Shown: positions 1 through 7,702, numbered from the stretch's first letter. The stretch is 45,126 nucleotides of DNA from Bradyrhizobium oropedii (GCF_020889685.1 NZ_JACMYO010000056.1:1-45126); one strand, 5' to 3'. The notes: a model not told the origin generated them from the sequence alone. Program-made: numbers and translations.

Positions 1-128
1 GCCGCGGCCGCCGGTGTGGCGGCCGGCGCTGGCGCGGCGCCCTTGGCGGGCGGCGTCTGCGACCAAGCTGCGCTCGACGCGAGCAACGATACGGTCCCTG
101 CGAAAATCAGACCTGCCGCAATGCGCAT
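1..128 (-). CDS. N-terminal part of an exported Ala/Pro-rich protein (cut by window edge)
   Basis: Reading leftward from the ATG at 128, the frame stays open to the window edge (42 codons). It begins MRIAAGLIFAGTVSLLASSA followed by AWSQ, a typical Sec signal peptide with cleavage expected near residue 24. An Ala/Pro-rich stretch follows (TPPAKGAAPAPAATPAAA). An AGGGA ribosome-binding site lies about 7 bases before the ATG. Only the leader and the start of a flexible linker are visible, so no function can be given; the mature protein is probably periplasmic or outer-membrane associated. Confidence 0.6.
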   Translation of the reverse strand, partial: MRIAAGLIFAGTVSLLASSAAWSQTPPAKGAAPAPAATPAAA

Positions 129-300
129 GGCGTGTTCCCTGCTGATCGCGCTCCAGGTGGCGGCATCGCCGCGACCGGGCCGCTTTCGCCCCCAACCGAT
201 CGTACCCTAGTCGCAGTCGCGACGCCAAGGCAATGAACGCGGCGAGCCTGTGCCCAAAATCCTCGTGGGATCAGTTAATTCCGGGGATTATCGCCGCTTG

Positions 301-870
301 TCAGGCGGCCGCCAATGCCCGTGCGATCCCGGTCTTGATGCGGGTATCGTCGGGCGTGACCGACTCAGGGAAGACGTCAGCAATGTAGCCGTCGCGGCCG
401 ATCAGGTATTTGTGGAAGTTCCAGCGCGGCACGTCCTTCGGCCGGGCCTCCGCCGCCCACCGGTAAAACGGATGCGCGCCCGCTCCCCGGACCACCGCTT
501 TCGCTGCGATCGGGAAGGTGACGCCGTACTGATGCTGCGCGGTCTCGGCGATCTCGGTCGGGCCGCCGGGTTCCTGGCCGCCGAAATCGTTGGAGGGGAC
601 GCCGATGATGACGAAGCCGCGATCGCGGAATTCGGTCCACAATTGCTGCAGCCCTGCATATTGCGGCGTGAATCCACAGAGCGAGGCGGTGTTCACGATC
701 ATCAGGGGATGGCCGGCGTAGTCGGCAAGGCGAATGTCGCCGCCGCTGAGTGCCGGGAACGAGAAGGCGTAAGCCGTGATCCGGCTCATCGCGGGCTGCT
801 CGGCATGCAACGCACGGGATCCTGCGGCCGCGGCGAACGCCGCCACGATCAGTGTCCTGCGGTCCATCAT
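301..870 (-). CDS. Exported glutathione peroxidase family protein
   Basis: Thiol peroxidase of the GPx family, reducing H2O2 or organic hydroperoxides, here with an N-terminal signal sequence (residues 1-23, ending in ALHAEQ), so it should act in the periplasm. The GPx tetrad is visible: Cys65 in NTASLCGFTPQYAGL, Gln99 in PSNDFGGQEPGG, and Trp150-Asn151 in WNFHKYLI. The peroxidatic residue is Cys, not selenocysteine. At 189 aa it is normal for bacterial GPx plus a leader. Two adjacent ATGs (870 and 867) are both possible starts after GGGGACGAG. It stands alone, 84 bases before the end of the next leftward gene. Most bacterial homologues probably use thioredoxin rather than glutathione; that is family knowledge. 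Confidence 0.9.
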   Translation of the reverse strand: MMDRRTLIVAAFAAAAGSRALHAEQPAMSRITAYAFSFPALSGGDIRLADYAGHPLMIVNTASLCGFTPQYAGLQQLWTEFRDRGFVIIGVPSNDFGGQEPGGPTEIAETAQHQYGVTFPIAAKAVVRGAGAHPFYRWAAEARPKDVPRWNFHKYLIGRDGYIADVFPESVTPDDTRIKTGIARALAAA

Positions 871-954
871 GGTCTCGTCCCCGGAACGGATGTTCCGGCG
901 ATTATAGTCCAGCAGGGCAAGCGCGGGCCTTCAAGAAGGCGTTATGGCTTGCAG

Positions 955-2763
955 TCAGCGCAGCGGCAGGATGAAGTCGGTGCCTTCGCCGGTCTCGCCC
1001 TGGTTGACGCCGAGGTCGGACACGATGATCGATCCGCCGGTGCCGAGCGCTTCGTTGACCCGCGCCATTGCGTCGGCCGGAATCGAGATGCGGTCGAGTG
1101 CCTCTGCCGGGGTATTGGTTGCCGGCTGCGGCTTGGCTTCGACCGGTGATGCGGCCGCCACCTTGCGGCGATGCGAGGCACGCTCCTCGACGTCGATGCG
1201 CGCGGCATTGCGGGTCGGCAGCGTCACCACCGACCAGCGCAGTTGGTTCGTATCGGTCTTGTCGGCTTCCGCCGTGAACACGTGGGTACCGAGCGGCCGG
1301 TCACTTTCCGCGATCGTCACCGGCACCTCGAACAGCGGCGCAAAGTTCTGCCGCACATAGAGCTTGGAATCCTTCCGGCTGATGAACACCGCGATCTGGC
1401 CGGCGCGCTTCGGCGCGTCGATCCTGGCGACGCCCGGCAGCCGGGCCGGATCCTTGGCTACATCCTTCTTGGCATCGGGCGCATCGGCGGTAGCTGCCTC
1501 GGCGGGCTTGTCAGCGGTCTTGACCGCATCCGTAGTCTTGGCCGTGTCCGTAGCCTTAGCCGTGTCCTTGCTTGCCGCGTCAGCCTTGGCCGCATCGGTC
1601 TTCGATTGATCGGACTTCGATTGATCGGTCTTGGGCGCATCCGCAACGCCGGGCGTGGCGGCGTCCGCCTTCAGCTCGTCGGCCTTGGCTTCGGCCTTCA
1701 CCGGGTCGTTCGCGGAGACCTCGGTCTTCGGCGTGTCGGTACTGCCGGTGGATTCGCCGACCGTCTTGTCGTCGGTGGCGACGCTGCTGTTGCCGGCGGC
1801 GGAATTGGTTTCGGCCGGCGTGTCAGCGGCGGTGGTCTCGGGCTTGGTCAGCTCGGGCCTGTCAGCCGCAAGCTTCTCCGCGATGGCGTCGCGTGCGGCG
1901 GAAGTGGACGCATCGGACATCGTCACCGACGCGCTCGCCGCCGGCATCGCGCCGCTGGCATCGGCGGTGTGGGTGTTGTCGCGCAGCGAGGCGGCATGGC
2001 CGACGCTGCTGCGCAGATCGAGGCCGGTCTGCGGCTTGTCGGCGCCCTTGTCGGTCTTCACGCCGAGCGGCGCATCCATCTTCAGAACATCGTCGGCAAC
2101 CGGCTGCGGCGGCGCGACCTTCTGCGTCACCAGCAACGGGTGCGAGAAATTCTCCGGAGAGATCGTGCCCGGCGTGACGAACACGCGGGCGCCCATCCGC
2201 GTCCAGTTGTACATCTTGACCGCAAACGACATCGGCATGCGGATGCAGCCATGGGAGGCCGGATAGCCGGGCAGCACACCGGCGTGCATCGCGATGCCCG
2301 ACCAGGTGATGCGCTGCATGTACGGCATCGGGGCGCCGCTATAGATGTTGGACTGGTGGTACTTCTGCTTCTGGATGACGCTGAAGACGCCCATCGGGGT
2401 CGAGTGACCCTTCATGCCGGTCGACACCGGGCTCTCGGCGTAGAGGCCGTTGGCGTCGTAGACGCTGACCCGCTGCTGGTCGATCGAGACCGAGATGATC
2501 AGGGGACCCTGCGGCTTGCTGCCGGCCTCCTTCTCGAGTGCCGGATTCTTCTTGGTCAGATTGCGCTTCGGCTTCTGCCGGTGTTGCGCCGGCAGCGGCT
2601 CGTAATCGCCGCCGTAGTAGGCGGAGTCCCGGTTCCAGTAAAACAGCGCAGCATCGGCCTGTGAGGAAGCGGCGAGGGTGCCGGCCGCCGTCAGAATTGC
2701 AAACTGCCAGAACCGCCCATTCGCAGAATCAAAAATCGAAATCCGACGTCCGCTTGCGCGCAT
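955..2763 (-). CDS. Large L,D-transpeptidase (YkuD domain) with low-complexity linker and degenerate second domain
   Basis: Peptidoglycan cross-linking enzyme of the YkuD family. From the ATG at 2763 (MRASGRRISIF) it is 602 aa. An N-terminal hydrophobic segment (about 20-40) acts as leader or anchor. The catalytic domain spans about 88-200, with His160, His171 and Cys173 in HAGVLPGYPASHGCIRMP. Residues about 250-480 form a disordered Ala/Asp/Lys/Thr-rich linker with irregular repeats (DQSKSDQSKTDAAKAD, DTAKATDTAKTTDAVKT). The last ~150 residues begin like another YkuD fold (IAVFISRKDSKLYVRQNFAP) but have no SHGC motif and no cysteine nucleophile. A longer open frame to 2916 lacks a leader, so the inner ATG is preferred. 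It is divergent from creA across a 223-bp gap. Confidence 0.88.
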   Translation of the reverse strand: MRASGRRISIFDSANGRFWQFAILTAAGTLAASSQADAALFYWNRDSAYYGGDYEPLPAQHRQKPKRNLTKKNPALEKEAGSKPQGPLIISVSIDQQRVSVYDANGLYAESPVSTGMKGHSTPMGVFSVIQKQKYHQSNIYSGAPMPYMQRITWSGIAMHAGVLPGYPASHGCIRMPMSFAVKMYNWTRMGARVFVTPGTISPENFSHPLLVTQKVAPPQPVADDVLKMDAPLGVKTDKGADKPQTGLDLRSSVGHAASLRDNTHTADASGAMPAASASVTMSDASTSAARDAIAEKLAADRPELTKPETTAADTPAETNSAAGNSSVATDDKTVGESTGSTDTPKTEVSANDPVKAEAKADELKADAATPGVADAPKTDQSKSDQSKTDAAKADAASKDTAKATDTAKTTDAVKTADKPAEAATADAPDAKKDVAKDPARLPGVARIDAPKRAGQIAVFISRKDSKLYVRQNFAPLFEVPVTIAESDRPLGTHVFTAEADKTDTNQLRWSVVTLPTRNAARIDVEERASHRRKVAAASPVEAKPQPATNTPAEALDRISIPADAMARVNEALGTGGSIIVSDLGVNQGETGEGTDFILPLR

Positions 2764-2856
2764 ATTCCGAATCCCAGTCCAAACTATCCGTTGGTTGTTG
2801 CAGACGCCGAACGCGTTCACCAGCGCAAGCAATCTAACCCTTCCGTGAGGGGCAAA

Positions 2857-2869
2857 GTTTCGACGAAAC
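2857..2869. promoter_or_regulatory. Palindrome GTTTCG-A-CGAAAC in the divergent L,D-transpeptidase/creA region
   Basis: A perfect 6-bp inverted repeat around a central A, 94 bases upstream of the L,D-transpeptidase start and 118 bases upstream of creA. The half-site CGACGAAAC recurs twice at 4150-4178. It could be an operator for either gene; this is inference from symmetry and position only. Confidence 0.3.
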
Positions 2870-2986
2870 AGTAACAAAAAAGCCTCACAAGAGGTTAAAG
2901 CGCACGGTCTGATCACCGAACTGTCAGCGCCTTCCTGTGCGGCGTTTGCGCACTACATAGGCGGGAACCATCCCGCGGAGACCTCA

Positions 2987-3559
2987 ATGACATCGAGAAC
3001 TGTGAGCTTGTGTGACGTGCGACTGTTGTCTCGATGGGGATGCGCGGCGCTGCTGATGGTGCTGAGCTTGGTGTTGACCTTGGGGCAGGCGGCTCCCGCG
3101 GCCGCAGCGGATGAGCCGGACCTGATTTTTCGCCGCTCGACCGTGTTCAAATGGGTGAGCCCCAACGACAAGCTCGCGACCTATGGCGTCGACGACCCCG
3201 AGGTCGAGGGCGTTGCCTGTCACTTCACGGTGCCGGAGAAGGGCGGCTTCAAGGGCTGGCTTGGCCTCGCCGAGGAAGTCTCCGACATCTCGCTGGCCTG
3301 CCGGCAGATCGGGCCGATCCGTTTCAAGAACAAGCTCGGCCAGGGCGACGACATGTTCCGGCAGCGCCGGTCGCTGTTCTTCAAGAAGATGCAGATCGTG
3401 CGCGGCTGCGACGCCAAGCGCAATGTACTGGTCTACATGGTCTATTCGGACAGGCTGATCGAAGGCTCGCCGAAGAATTCGACGTCGTCGGTGCCGATCA
3501 TGCCCTGGGGCGCAGCCGACGCCACCGCCGTGCAGAAGTGCGGCGAGTTCATTCAATAG
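2987..3559 (+). CDS. creA: CreA family protein
   Basis: Conserved exported protein of unknown biochemical role, named from the E. coli creABCD locus. The 190-aa product has a signal peptide (hydrophobic 16-40, cleavage near APAAAADEP). Family-specific stretches are clear: DDPEVEGVACHFTVPEKGG, KGWLGLAEEVSDISLACRQI, RRSLFFKKMQIVRGCDAKRN, and the ending VYSDRLIEGSPKNSTSSVPI followed by MPW. The ATG has GGAG seven bases upstream. No creB/creC two-component pair is adjacent, so membership of a Cre regulon cannot be inferred here. It is a single-gene unit divergent from the L,D-transpeptidase. Confidence 0.93.
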   Translation: MTSRTVSLCDVRLLSRWGCAALLMVLSLVLTLGQAAPAAAADEPDLIFRRSTVFKWVSPNDKLATYGVDDPEVEGVACHFTVPEKGGFKGWLGLAEEVSDISLACRQIGPIRFKNKLGQGDDMFRQRRSLFFKKMQIVRGCDAKRNVLVYMVYSDRLIEGSPKNSTSSVPIMPWGAADATAVQKCGEFIQ

Positions 3560-3602
3560 CCGGAGCAGGGACTTGGCCGGTTCGGCTGAAGCGGCGGGCG
3601 AG

Positions 3603-3839
3603 CTAGCGCTTGGTTTGCCCGAACTGCTTCGTACCGAGGCTGAGGCCGGGACGGACCGGACGGACCTTCGAGTCGCGGCAGCCGACGAGGCGGACCAGCT
3701 TCTGCGGCGCGCACTCGTTGTCGCCCATCACATAAGCGCCCTGCTGCGGCATCGCGGCCGTCATCTGTTGCTGCTGGCCGGATTTGCTCGCCGCGGATTC
3801 GTTGCCAACACCCATGTTGCCATTGCCCACGACCGACAT
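3603..3839 (-). CDS. Small conserved hypothetical protein
   Basis: A 78-aa frame from the ATG at 3839 (MSVVGNGNMGVGNES) with a Gln-rich middle (KSGQQQQMTAAMPQQG) and a basic C-terminus (LVRLVGCRDSKVRPVRPGLS). Two cysteines (in DNECAPQK and VGCRDSK) could form a disulfide. The frame is open further up to an ATG at 3974, but a perfect palindrome at 3854-3875 lies in that stretch and looks like a control site, which favours the shorter start. No strong ribosome-binding site precedes either start. I do not recognise the family; the overlapping opposite-strand frame has no protein-like features. Confidence 0.5.
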   Translation of the reverse strand: MSVVGNGNMGVGNESAASKSGQQQQMTAAMPQQGAYVMGDNECAPQKLVRLVGCRDSKVRPVRPGLSLGTKQFGQTKR

Positions 3840-3853
3840 CCTTCGTTGGATCG

Positions 3854-3875
3854 GATCACAACAACCGTTGTGATC
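3854..3875. promoter_or_regulatory. Perfect inverted repeat GATCACAAC-AACC-GTTGTGATC
   Basis: Nine-base arms pair exactly around a 4-base spacer, 15-36 bases upstream of the proposed ATG of the small gene at 3603-3839. Size and symmetry fit a dimeric repressor operator overlapping a promoter. The binding protein is unknown. Confidence 0.4.
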
Positions 3876-3974
3876 GGGAATCACCACAACGTGCGACCGC
3901 GGAGATGGTTGCACGGCGCCCAGATGAGTCGGCCGAACCGTCGCCCGGTTCATGCGGCCCTTGCTGTGCTGCAT

Positions 3975-4279
3975 CCTGTCTCAGCAGAGGAAAGTTAAGA
4001 AAGCGCGGTAGGGCGCTCAATTTGCACGCATAATCGAGCTATCCACAGCCAGGCAGGTTGAACGCTCGAAATCTTGAGCAGGCTGCCTGCAGCGTAGCGG
4101 CTACTGAAAACATTGGCATTTTTCGGCCAATGTTTCGTGGACCGCTCGTCGACGAAACAAGTCTCGCGCCGACGAAACCATTTTCAGCTTGTTCCGCAGA
4201 ACTCCGGAAACGGCAGATCGTTATCAAGCCGTCAACACAACGGCGCCGGGCGCCAAGTCGGAATGACGGAGACAGCCAA
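3975..4279. other. 305-bp non-coding region with a hairpin and repeated half-sites
   Basis: No convincing coding frame. It holds a stem-loop at 4108-4135 (arms AAACATTGGC and GCCAATGTTT, 8-base loop) and two direct copies of CGACGAAAC at 4150-4158 and 4170-4178, exactly 20 bases apart. These sit 100-170 bases upstream of the 52-aa exported peptide gene at 4280 and probably form part of its control region. Confidence 0.4.
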
Positions 4280-4438
4280 ATGCGGACCATGAGCCTGATC
4301 CTCGCCTTCGCCTTCGTGATGGCCGGTTCGTCGATGGCTGGCACCCCGGACAGCGGTTTGCCCGGCATCGGCACCTTCTCCTATAACGGCTCGCCGGTCG
4401 TCACCTCGGCCCCGATGGTGATGGCGCAGGCCAACTGA
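4280..4438 (+). CDS. Small exported peptide, 52 aa
   Basis: The ATG at 4280 follows GGAG with 8-base spacing. The product starts MRTMSLILAFAFVMAGSSMA, a clear signal peptide ending at AGSSMAG, leaving a mature peptide of about 32 residues (GTPDSGLPGIGTFSYNGSPV, then VTSAPMVMAQAN). No cysteines, charged clusters or known domain. The next gene, also exported, starts 39 bases downstream on the same strand, so the two are probably co-transcribed. Function unknown. Confidence 0.6.
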   Translation: MRTMSLILAFAFVMAGSSMAGTPDSGLPGIGTFSYNGSPVVTSAPMVMAQAN

Positions 4439-4477
4439 GCGCGACGCGACAAACAGAACTGCCGGTAAAGGCTCCCC

Positions 4478-4873
4478 ATGTTGCTCCGTATCTGTTCCGC
4501 CGCGATCTTTGCATCGCTTGTTCTGGCGGGTTCCGCGCAAGGCCAATCCCAACTCCCGCTGGAGTCGATGCAGATCCGGTCGCTGTACCGGGTGCCTGAA
4601 CCGCGCGACGAATTCGTCCGCCAGTGCGCGCCGCATATGCTCGGCCGCTGGGCGCATCCCGAGGCCGTGTGCGGCTGCCTGCATGATCATGCCGCTGCGA
4701 CGGTGGATGATCCCGATCTCCGCCAGGCGCTGCTGCGCGGCATCAGCGAGACCGGCGTGCCGACGATCGAGACCGATTGGGTGCCGTCGTCCAAGCAAAG
4801 CGAGATCGGCCCGACCTTCACCAAGATCGCCAAGCCGACGCTGCAATGCATGTTCGAGCCGATCTCGAACTGA
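4478..4873 (+). CDS. Exported Cys-rich hypothetical protein
   Basis: A 131-aa protein with a signal peptide (MLLRICSAAIFASLVLAGSA, cleavage near AQGQS). The mature part has four cysteines, in RQCAPHMLGRW, VCGCLHDHAAA and LQCMFEP, with several nearby histidines, suggesting disulfides or metal binding. I do not recognise a named family. It lies downstream of the 52-aa exported peptide and is followed by a strong intrinsic terminator at 4903-4931, so the pair forms a short transcription unit that ends here. Confidence 0.7.
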   Translation: MLLRICSAAIFASLVLAGSAQGQSQLPLESMQIRSLYRVPEPRDEFVRQCAPHMLGRWAHPEAVCGCLHDHAAATVDDPDLRQALLRGISETGVPTIETDWVPSSKQSEIGPTFTKIAKPTLQCMFEPISN

Positions 4874-4902
4874 GCGGCGTGTTGATGCAATGACGATGCA
4901 GG

Positions 4903-4931
4903 CGCCTCGCGGAAGCGGGGCGTTATTTTTT
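4903..4931 (+). terminator. Rho-independent terminator with GGAA tetraloop
   Basis: Stem CGCCTCGC / GCGGGGCG (8 bp, one T-G wobble) closed by a GGAA loop, followed by TTATTTTTT. It ends the 4280-4873 unit. The T-run overlaps the stop codon of the convergent gene at 4923. Confidence 0.8.
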
Positions 4932-5168
4932 GGCGAGGCGCGGCACGCAGCTGAGGGTCCGCACCACGCCGTTCTGGCTCAGCTTGGCGCCGATGACCTG
5001 CTTGATCTGTCCGGCTGGGCACGAGCCGTCATCGACAAGGACGCGCTGACCGACCCGGAGGTCGACGATGTCGCCCTCGCGCATGTAGGATTGCTCCGCG
5101 GCGGCGGAGTGAACCATCGCGCCAAGTGCTGCGGCGCTGACCAGCGCGACCAATCCGATGCGCGGCAT
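4923..5168 (-). CDS. Small exported protein, DUF6719-like
   Basis: Starts at the ATG at 5168, which has an ideal AAGGAGG site seven bases upstream; an in-frame GTG at 5183 is less likely. The 81-aa product has a signal peptide (MPRIGLVALVSAAALGAMVH, then SAAAEQ). The mature part, REGDIVDLRVGQRVLVDDGS followed by CPAGQIKQVIGAKLS, has two cysteines (SCPAGQ and LSCVPR). This pattern matches small rhizobial proteins that I believe are labelled DUF6719, though I could not check. It lies 11 bases after the 49-aa membrane peptide gene, so the two are one operon. Confidence 0.75.
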   Translation of the reverse strand: MPRIGLVALVSAAALGAMVHSAAAEQSYMREGDIVDLRVGQRVLVDDGSCPAGQIKQVIGAKLSQNGVVRTLSCVPRLAKK

Positions 5169-5179
5169 CGCGGCCTCCT

Positions 5180-5329
5180 TCACTTGTTCTGGATCTTGAC
5201 CCCATCGGGGCCGACATTGATCTGCAGGCCTTCGGGCTGCTTCTTCGCCTGATAAAGATTGTAGCCGAGCATGCCTGCGATCACGACCAGCGCGCCGATC
5301 ACGAGATACAGGACGTTCCGATTGGGCAT
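5180..5329 (-). CDS. Single-pass membrane peptide, 49 aa
   Basis: The ATG at 5329 has GGAG eight bases upstream. The peptide begins MPNRNVLYLVIGALVVIAGM and has one transmembrane helix (about residues 6-25), then a short basic spacer (YQAKKQP) and a polar tail ending INVGPDGVKIQNK. The tail is probably periplasmic. The stop is only 11 bases from the ATG of the DUF6719-like exported protein, giving a two-gene envelope operon. Function unknown; the good ribosome-binding site, hydrophobic helix and tight spacing make it a real gene. Confidence 0.75.
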   Translation of the reverse strand: MPNRNVLYLVIGALVVIAGMLGYNLYQAKKQPEGLQINVGPDGVKIQNK

Positions 5330-5374
5330 CCGGTATCTCCGTAAGCGGACACTGACTGAACGGGGCGACCTTAG

Positions 5375-6889
5375 TCAGGCGGCTGCGATTCTCCTAGAGC
5401 GTGGCAGCCTGGCGGCTGGCTTGACAGATATCTTGCGCGTCGCGCGCAGCGCAGTCAGCGTTGTCTTCGCCAGCTGTTCCGCCGACGCGACGAGTTGCGG
5501 AACCGGATGACCGGAAAATCCCAGCACGAATCCTGGCAATGGCCGCGCGCGATAATAGGTCTCGGCGAGCAGCCAGCCACCGACGCCGGCGGCCGCCTTG
5601 GCCTGCGCGGCCACCAGCGGATCCGTCGAAGGATCGAGCCGCGCCACGAGGTGCAGGCCCTGCGACGGCACGGGAACTGTGAGCTCGCCTTCGGATGCAT
5701 TCTGAAGCGTCGATGCCAACACGTCGCGCGCCTCGCGATAAAGCTTGCGCGCCTTGCGCAGATTCGCGGCGAAGGCGCCGGAGTTCAGCATGTCGGCGAC
5801 CGCGCCTTCCATCAGGGTGCCGGGGAAGCGATCCAGCGCGGCGCGCGCCGCCGTCACCGGACCGATCAAGGCCTCTGGCAGGGCGCAGTAACCGATCCGC
5901 AATCCCGGAAACAGCGTCTTTGCAAACGTGCCCATGTAGATCACACGCCGCAAATGATCGATGCCCGCGAGCGACAACAGCGGCGCGCCGTCATAGCGGA
6001 ACTCGCTGTCGTAATCGTCCTCGAACACGAAGGCCCCGGCATTCCTGGCCCAGTCGAGCAATTCAAGCCGGCGCGGCATCGACATCTGCACGCCGAGCGG
6101 AAACTGGTGCGATGGTGTGACGTAGGCGGCGCGCGCGCTCGGCGCGGACGCGCGGCCCTTGTCGACGCGCATGCCGGAGCCGTCGACCGGCACCGACACC
6201 GGCCGATAGCCGCAATGCTCGATCGCGCGCCGCGCAGCCGGATAGCCGGGGTCCTCGCACCAGACCTGGTCGCCCGGCTTGAGGATAGCCCCTAACACGA
6301 TCCGCAGCGCATGCAGCGTGCCCGACGCCAGCATGATCTGGTCGGGGTCGCAGCGCAGCCCGCGCGCCGACAGCAAATGGTCTGATATCGCGGCGCGCAG
6401 CTCGCTGCTGCCGCGGGGATCGCCGTAGTGCAGGTGCTCGGAGCCGAAGGCGCGCAGCCTGCGGCCTGCAAAGGCGCGGAAGCGCTGCAACGCGCGCTCA
6501 TCGATATGGGTGCAGCCGAGCGACAGCGCATTGTGCTGCGGCGGCTCGATCTCGATCCTGGCACGCCGCGGCGCTGTGACCTGCGCCGGAATGCGCGCGG
6601 CGACGAAGGTTCCGGAGCCGGTGGTTGCCACCGCAAAGCCATCGGCGATCAGCCGCTCATAGGCCGTGGTGACGGCGTTGCGGCGAAAGCCGGTCTGCCT
6701 GGCGAGGGTGCGCGACGGCGGCAGCGGCTCGCCGGGCTTGACGAGGCCGCCGACGATGGTGCGGCACAGCGCCTGATAGAGCCGCTGCTGCGAGGCCGCG
6801 CCCGCCGTCACATGCGGGCCGGTGAGGTCGAGTGGCAGCTCCGGCTTGCGCGCCGCGGGCTTGCGGGAATTGGTCGGAATCTTTCGCAT
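5375..6889 (-). CDS. MocR-type (GntR/aminotransferase fusion) transcription regulator, PdxR-like
   Basis: A 504-aa PLP-dependent regulator. Residues about 35-100 form a GntR winged helix-turn-helix (PLPPSRTLARQTGFRRNAVT, then TAYERLIADGF). Residues about 115-480 are a fold-type I aminotransferase domain with the PLP Schiff-base lysine at Lys324 in GTFAKTLFPGLRIGY, and conserved YVTPSHQFPLG and FEDDYDSEFRYDG. Such proteins normally bind PLP but do not transaminate. The frame is open far upstream, but the family begins near MRKIPTNS; no strong ribosome-binding site is seen. It is divergent, over 72 bp, from a PNPOx-fold flavoprotein, the usual layout of a MocR regulator and its target. Regulation of that neighbour, perhaps by vitamin B6 vitamers, is inferred. 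Confidence 0.9.
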   Translation of the reverse strand: MRKIPTNSRKPAARKPELPLDLTGPHVTAGAASQQRLYQALCRTIVGGLVKPGEPLPPSRTLARQTGFRRNAVTTAYERLIADGFAVATTGSGTFVAARIPAQVTAPRRARIEIEPPQHNALSLGCTHIDERALQRFRAFAGRRLRAFGSEHLHYGDPRGSSELRAAISDHLLSARGLRCDPDQIMLASGTLHALRIVLGAILKPGDQVWCEDPGYPAARRAIEHCGYRPVSVPVDGSGMRVDKGRASAPSARAAYVTPSHQFPLGVQMSMPRRLELLDWARNAGAFVFEDDYDSEFRYDGAPLLSLAGIDHLRRVIYMGTFAKTLFPGLRIGYCALPEALIGPVTAARAALDRFPGTLMEGAVADMLNSGAFAANLRKARKLYREARDVLASTLQNASEGELTVPVPSQGLHLVARLDPSTDPLVAAQAKAAAGVGGWLLAETYYRARPLPGFVLGFSGHPVPQLVASAEQLAKTTLTALRATRKISVKPAARLPRSRRIAAA

Positions 6890-6961
6890 GGAATTGGCAC
6901 TATCGCAGACCAAATGGGCCGCTACAACTCTGGACATATTCCAGATTTCGCGAGGCTCACC

Positions 6962-7702
6962 GTGACCGAAGGCGCATCCACTCCGTCCTACCCCAAGTCG
7001 TCCTACCCAATGTCGTCCCGCAACCGGGTGAAGCGCCGCCACGATCGCGGCTTCTACGACCACGCCACCGTGCACAAGATCCTGGACGCCTCGATGCTGT
7101 GCCACGTCTCCTATGTGATCGACGGTCAGCCCTATTGCACGCCGACCTTCTTCTGGCGCGAGGGCACCAAGCTCTATTGGCACGGCTCGAGCGCAAGCCG
7201 GATGCTGGAGAACCAGTCCGAGGGCCAGCGCGTCTGCCTGACGGTCGCCCATCTCGACAGCCTGGTGCTGGCGCGCTGCGGCTTCAACCATTCGGCCGAC
7301 TATCGCGCGGTGATGGCGTTCGGCTCGGCCTATCTTGTTACCGATCCCGAGGAGAAGGAGCGGGCGATCGTCGCGATGGTCGACCGCTTCTTTCCCGAGC
7401 GCACCGGGAGCCTGCGCGCCAGCAACAAGCAGGAGATCAAGGCGACCTCGTTCATCGCGATGGAGATCGAGGAGGCCTCGGCGAAGGTGCGCGCCAAGGG
7501 CGTCGCCGACGACGACGAGGATTACGAATTGCCGATCTATGCCGAGCGCATTCCGGTGCGCACCGTGCTCGGCGCGCCCGAGCCGTGTCCGCGGCTGCTC
7601 GACGGCGTGACGCGGCCTGCGACGCTCGATGGCTATTCGGAAGGCCGTCTGCTCGAAGATGCATTGCGGGATGCCTATTTTGCGCAATACCCCGCTGAGT
7701 GA
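6962..7702 (+). CDS. Pyridoxamine 5'-phosphate oxidase-fold flavoprotein
   Basis: A 246-aa protein of the split-barrel FMN-binding family (PNPOx-like, NimA-related). Visible features are an early basic segment (RNRVKRRHDRGFYD), the core strand pattern LCHVSYVIDGQPYCTPTFFW, and KLYWHGSSASRMLENQSEG, typical of the flavin site. The GTG at 6962 is preferred because GAGG lies about 8 bases upstream; an ATG at 7010 is the alternative. It is cytoplasmic with no leader. Being divergent from a MocR regulator suggests a part in B6 or flavin redox chemistry, but true PNPOx activity is not shown and many homologues have other substrates. Confidence 0.85.
   Translation: MTEGASTPSYPKSSYPMSSRNRVKRRHDRGFYDHATVHKILDASMLCHVSYVIDGQPYCTPTFFWREGTKLYWHGSSASRMLENQSEGQRVCLTVAHLDSLVLARCGFNHSADYRAVMAFGSAYLVTDPEEKERAIVAMVDRFFPERTGSLRASNKQEIKATSFIAMEIEEASAKVRAKGVADDDEDYELPIYAERIPVRTVLGAPEPCPRLLDGVTRPATLDGYSEGRLLEDALRDAYFAQYPAE

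Noticed and set aside
1171..2664. Long open frame on the plus strand opposite the L,D-transpeptidase
   Set aside because: Its protein is Arg/Gly/Leu-rich with no domain and mirrors the repetitive Lys/Asp/Ala linker on the other strand; the minus-strand gene has the catalytic motif.
3573..3998. Plus-strand frame after creA
   Set aside because: Its Ala/Leu/His-rich translation has no features, while the opposite strand has a plausible small gene with an operator-like dyad.
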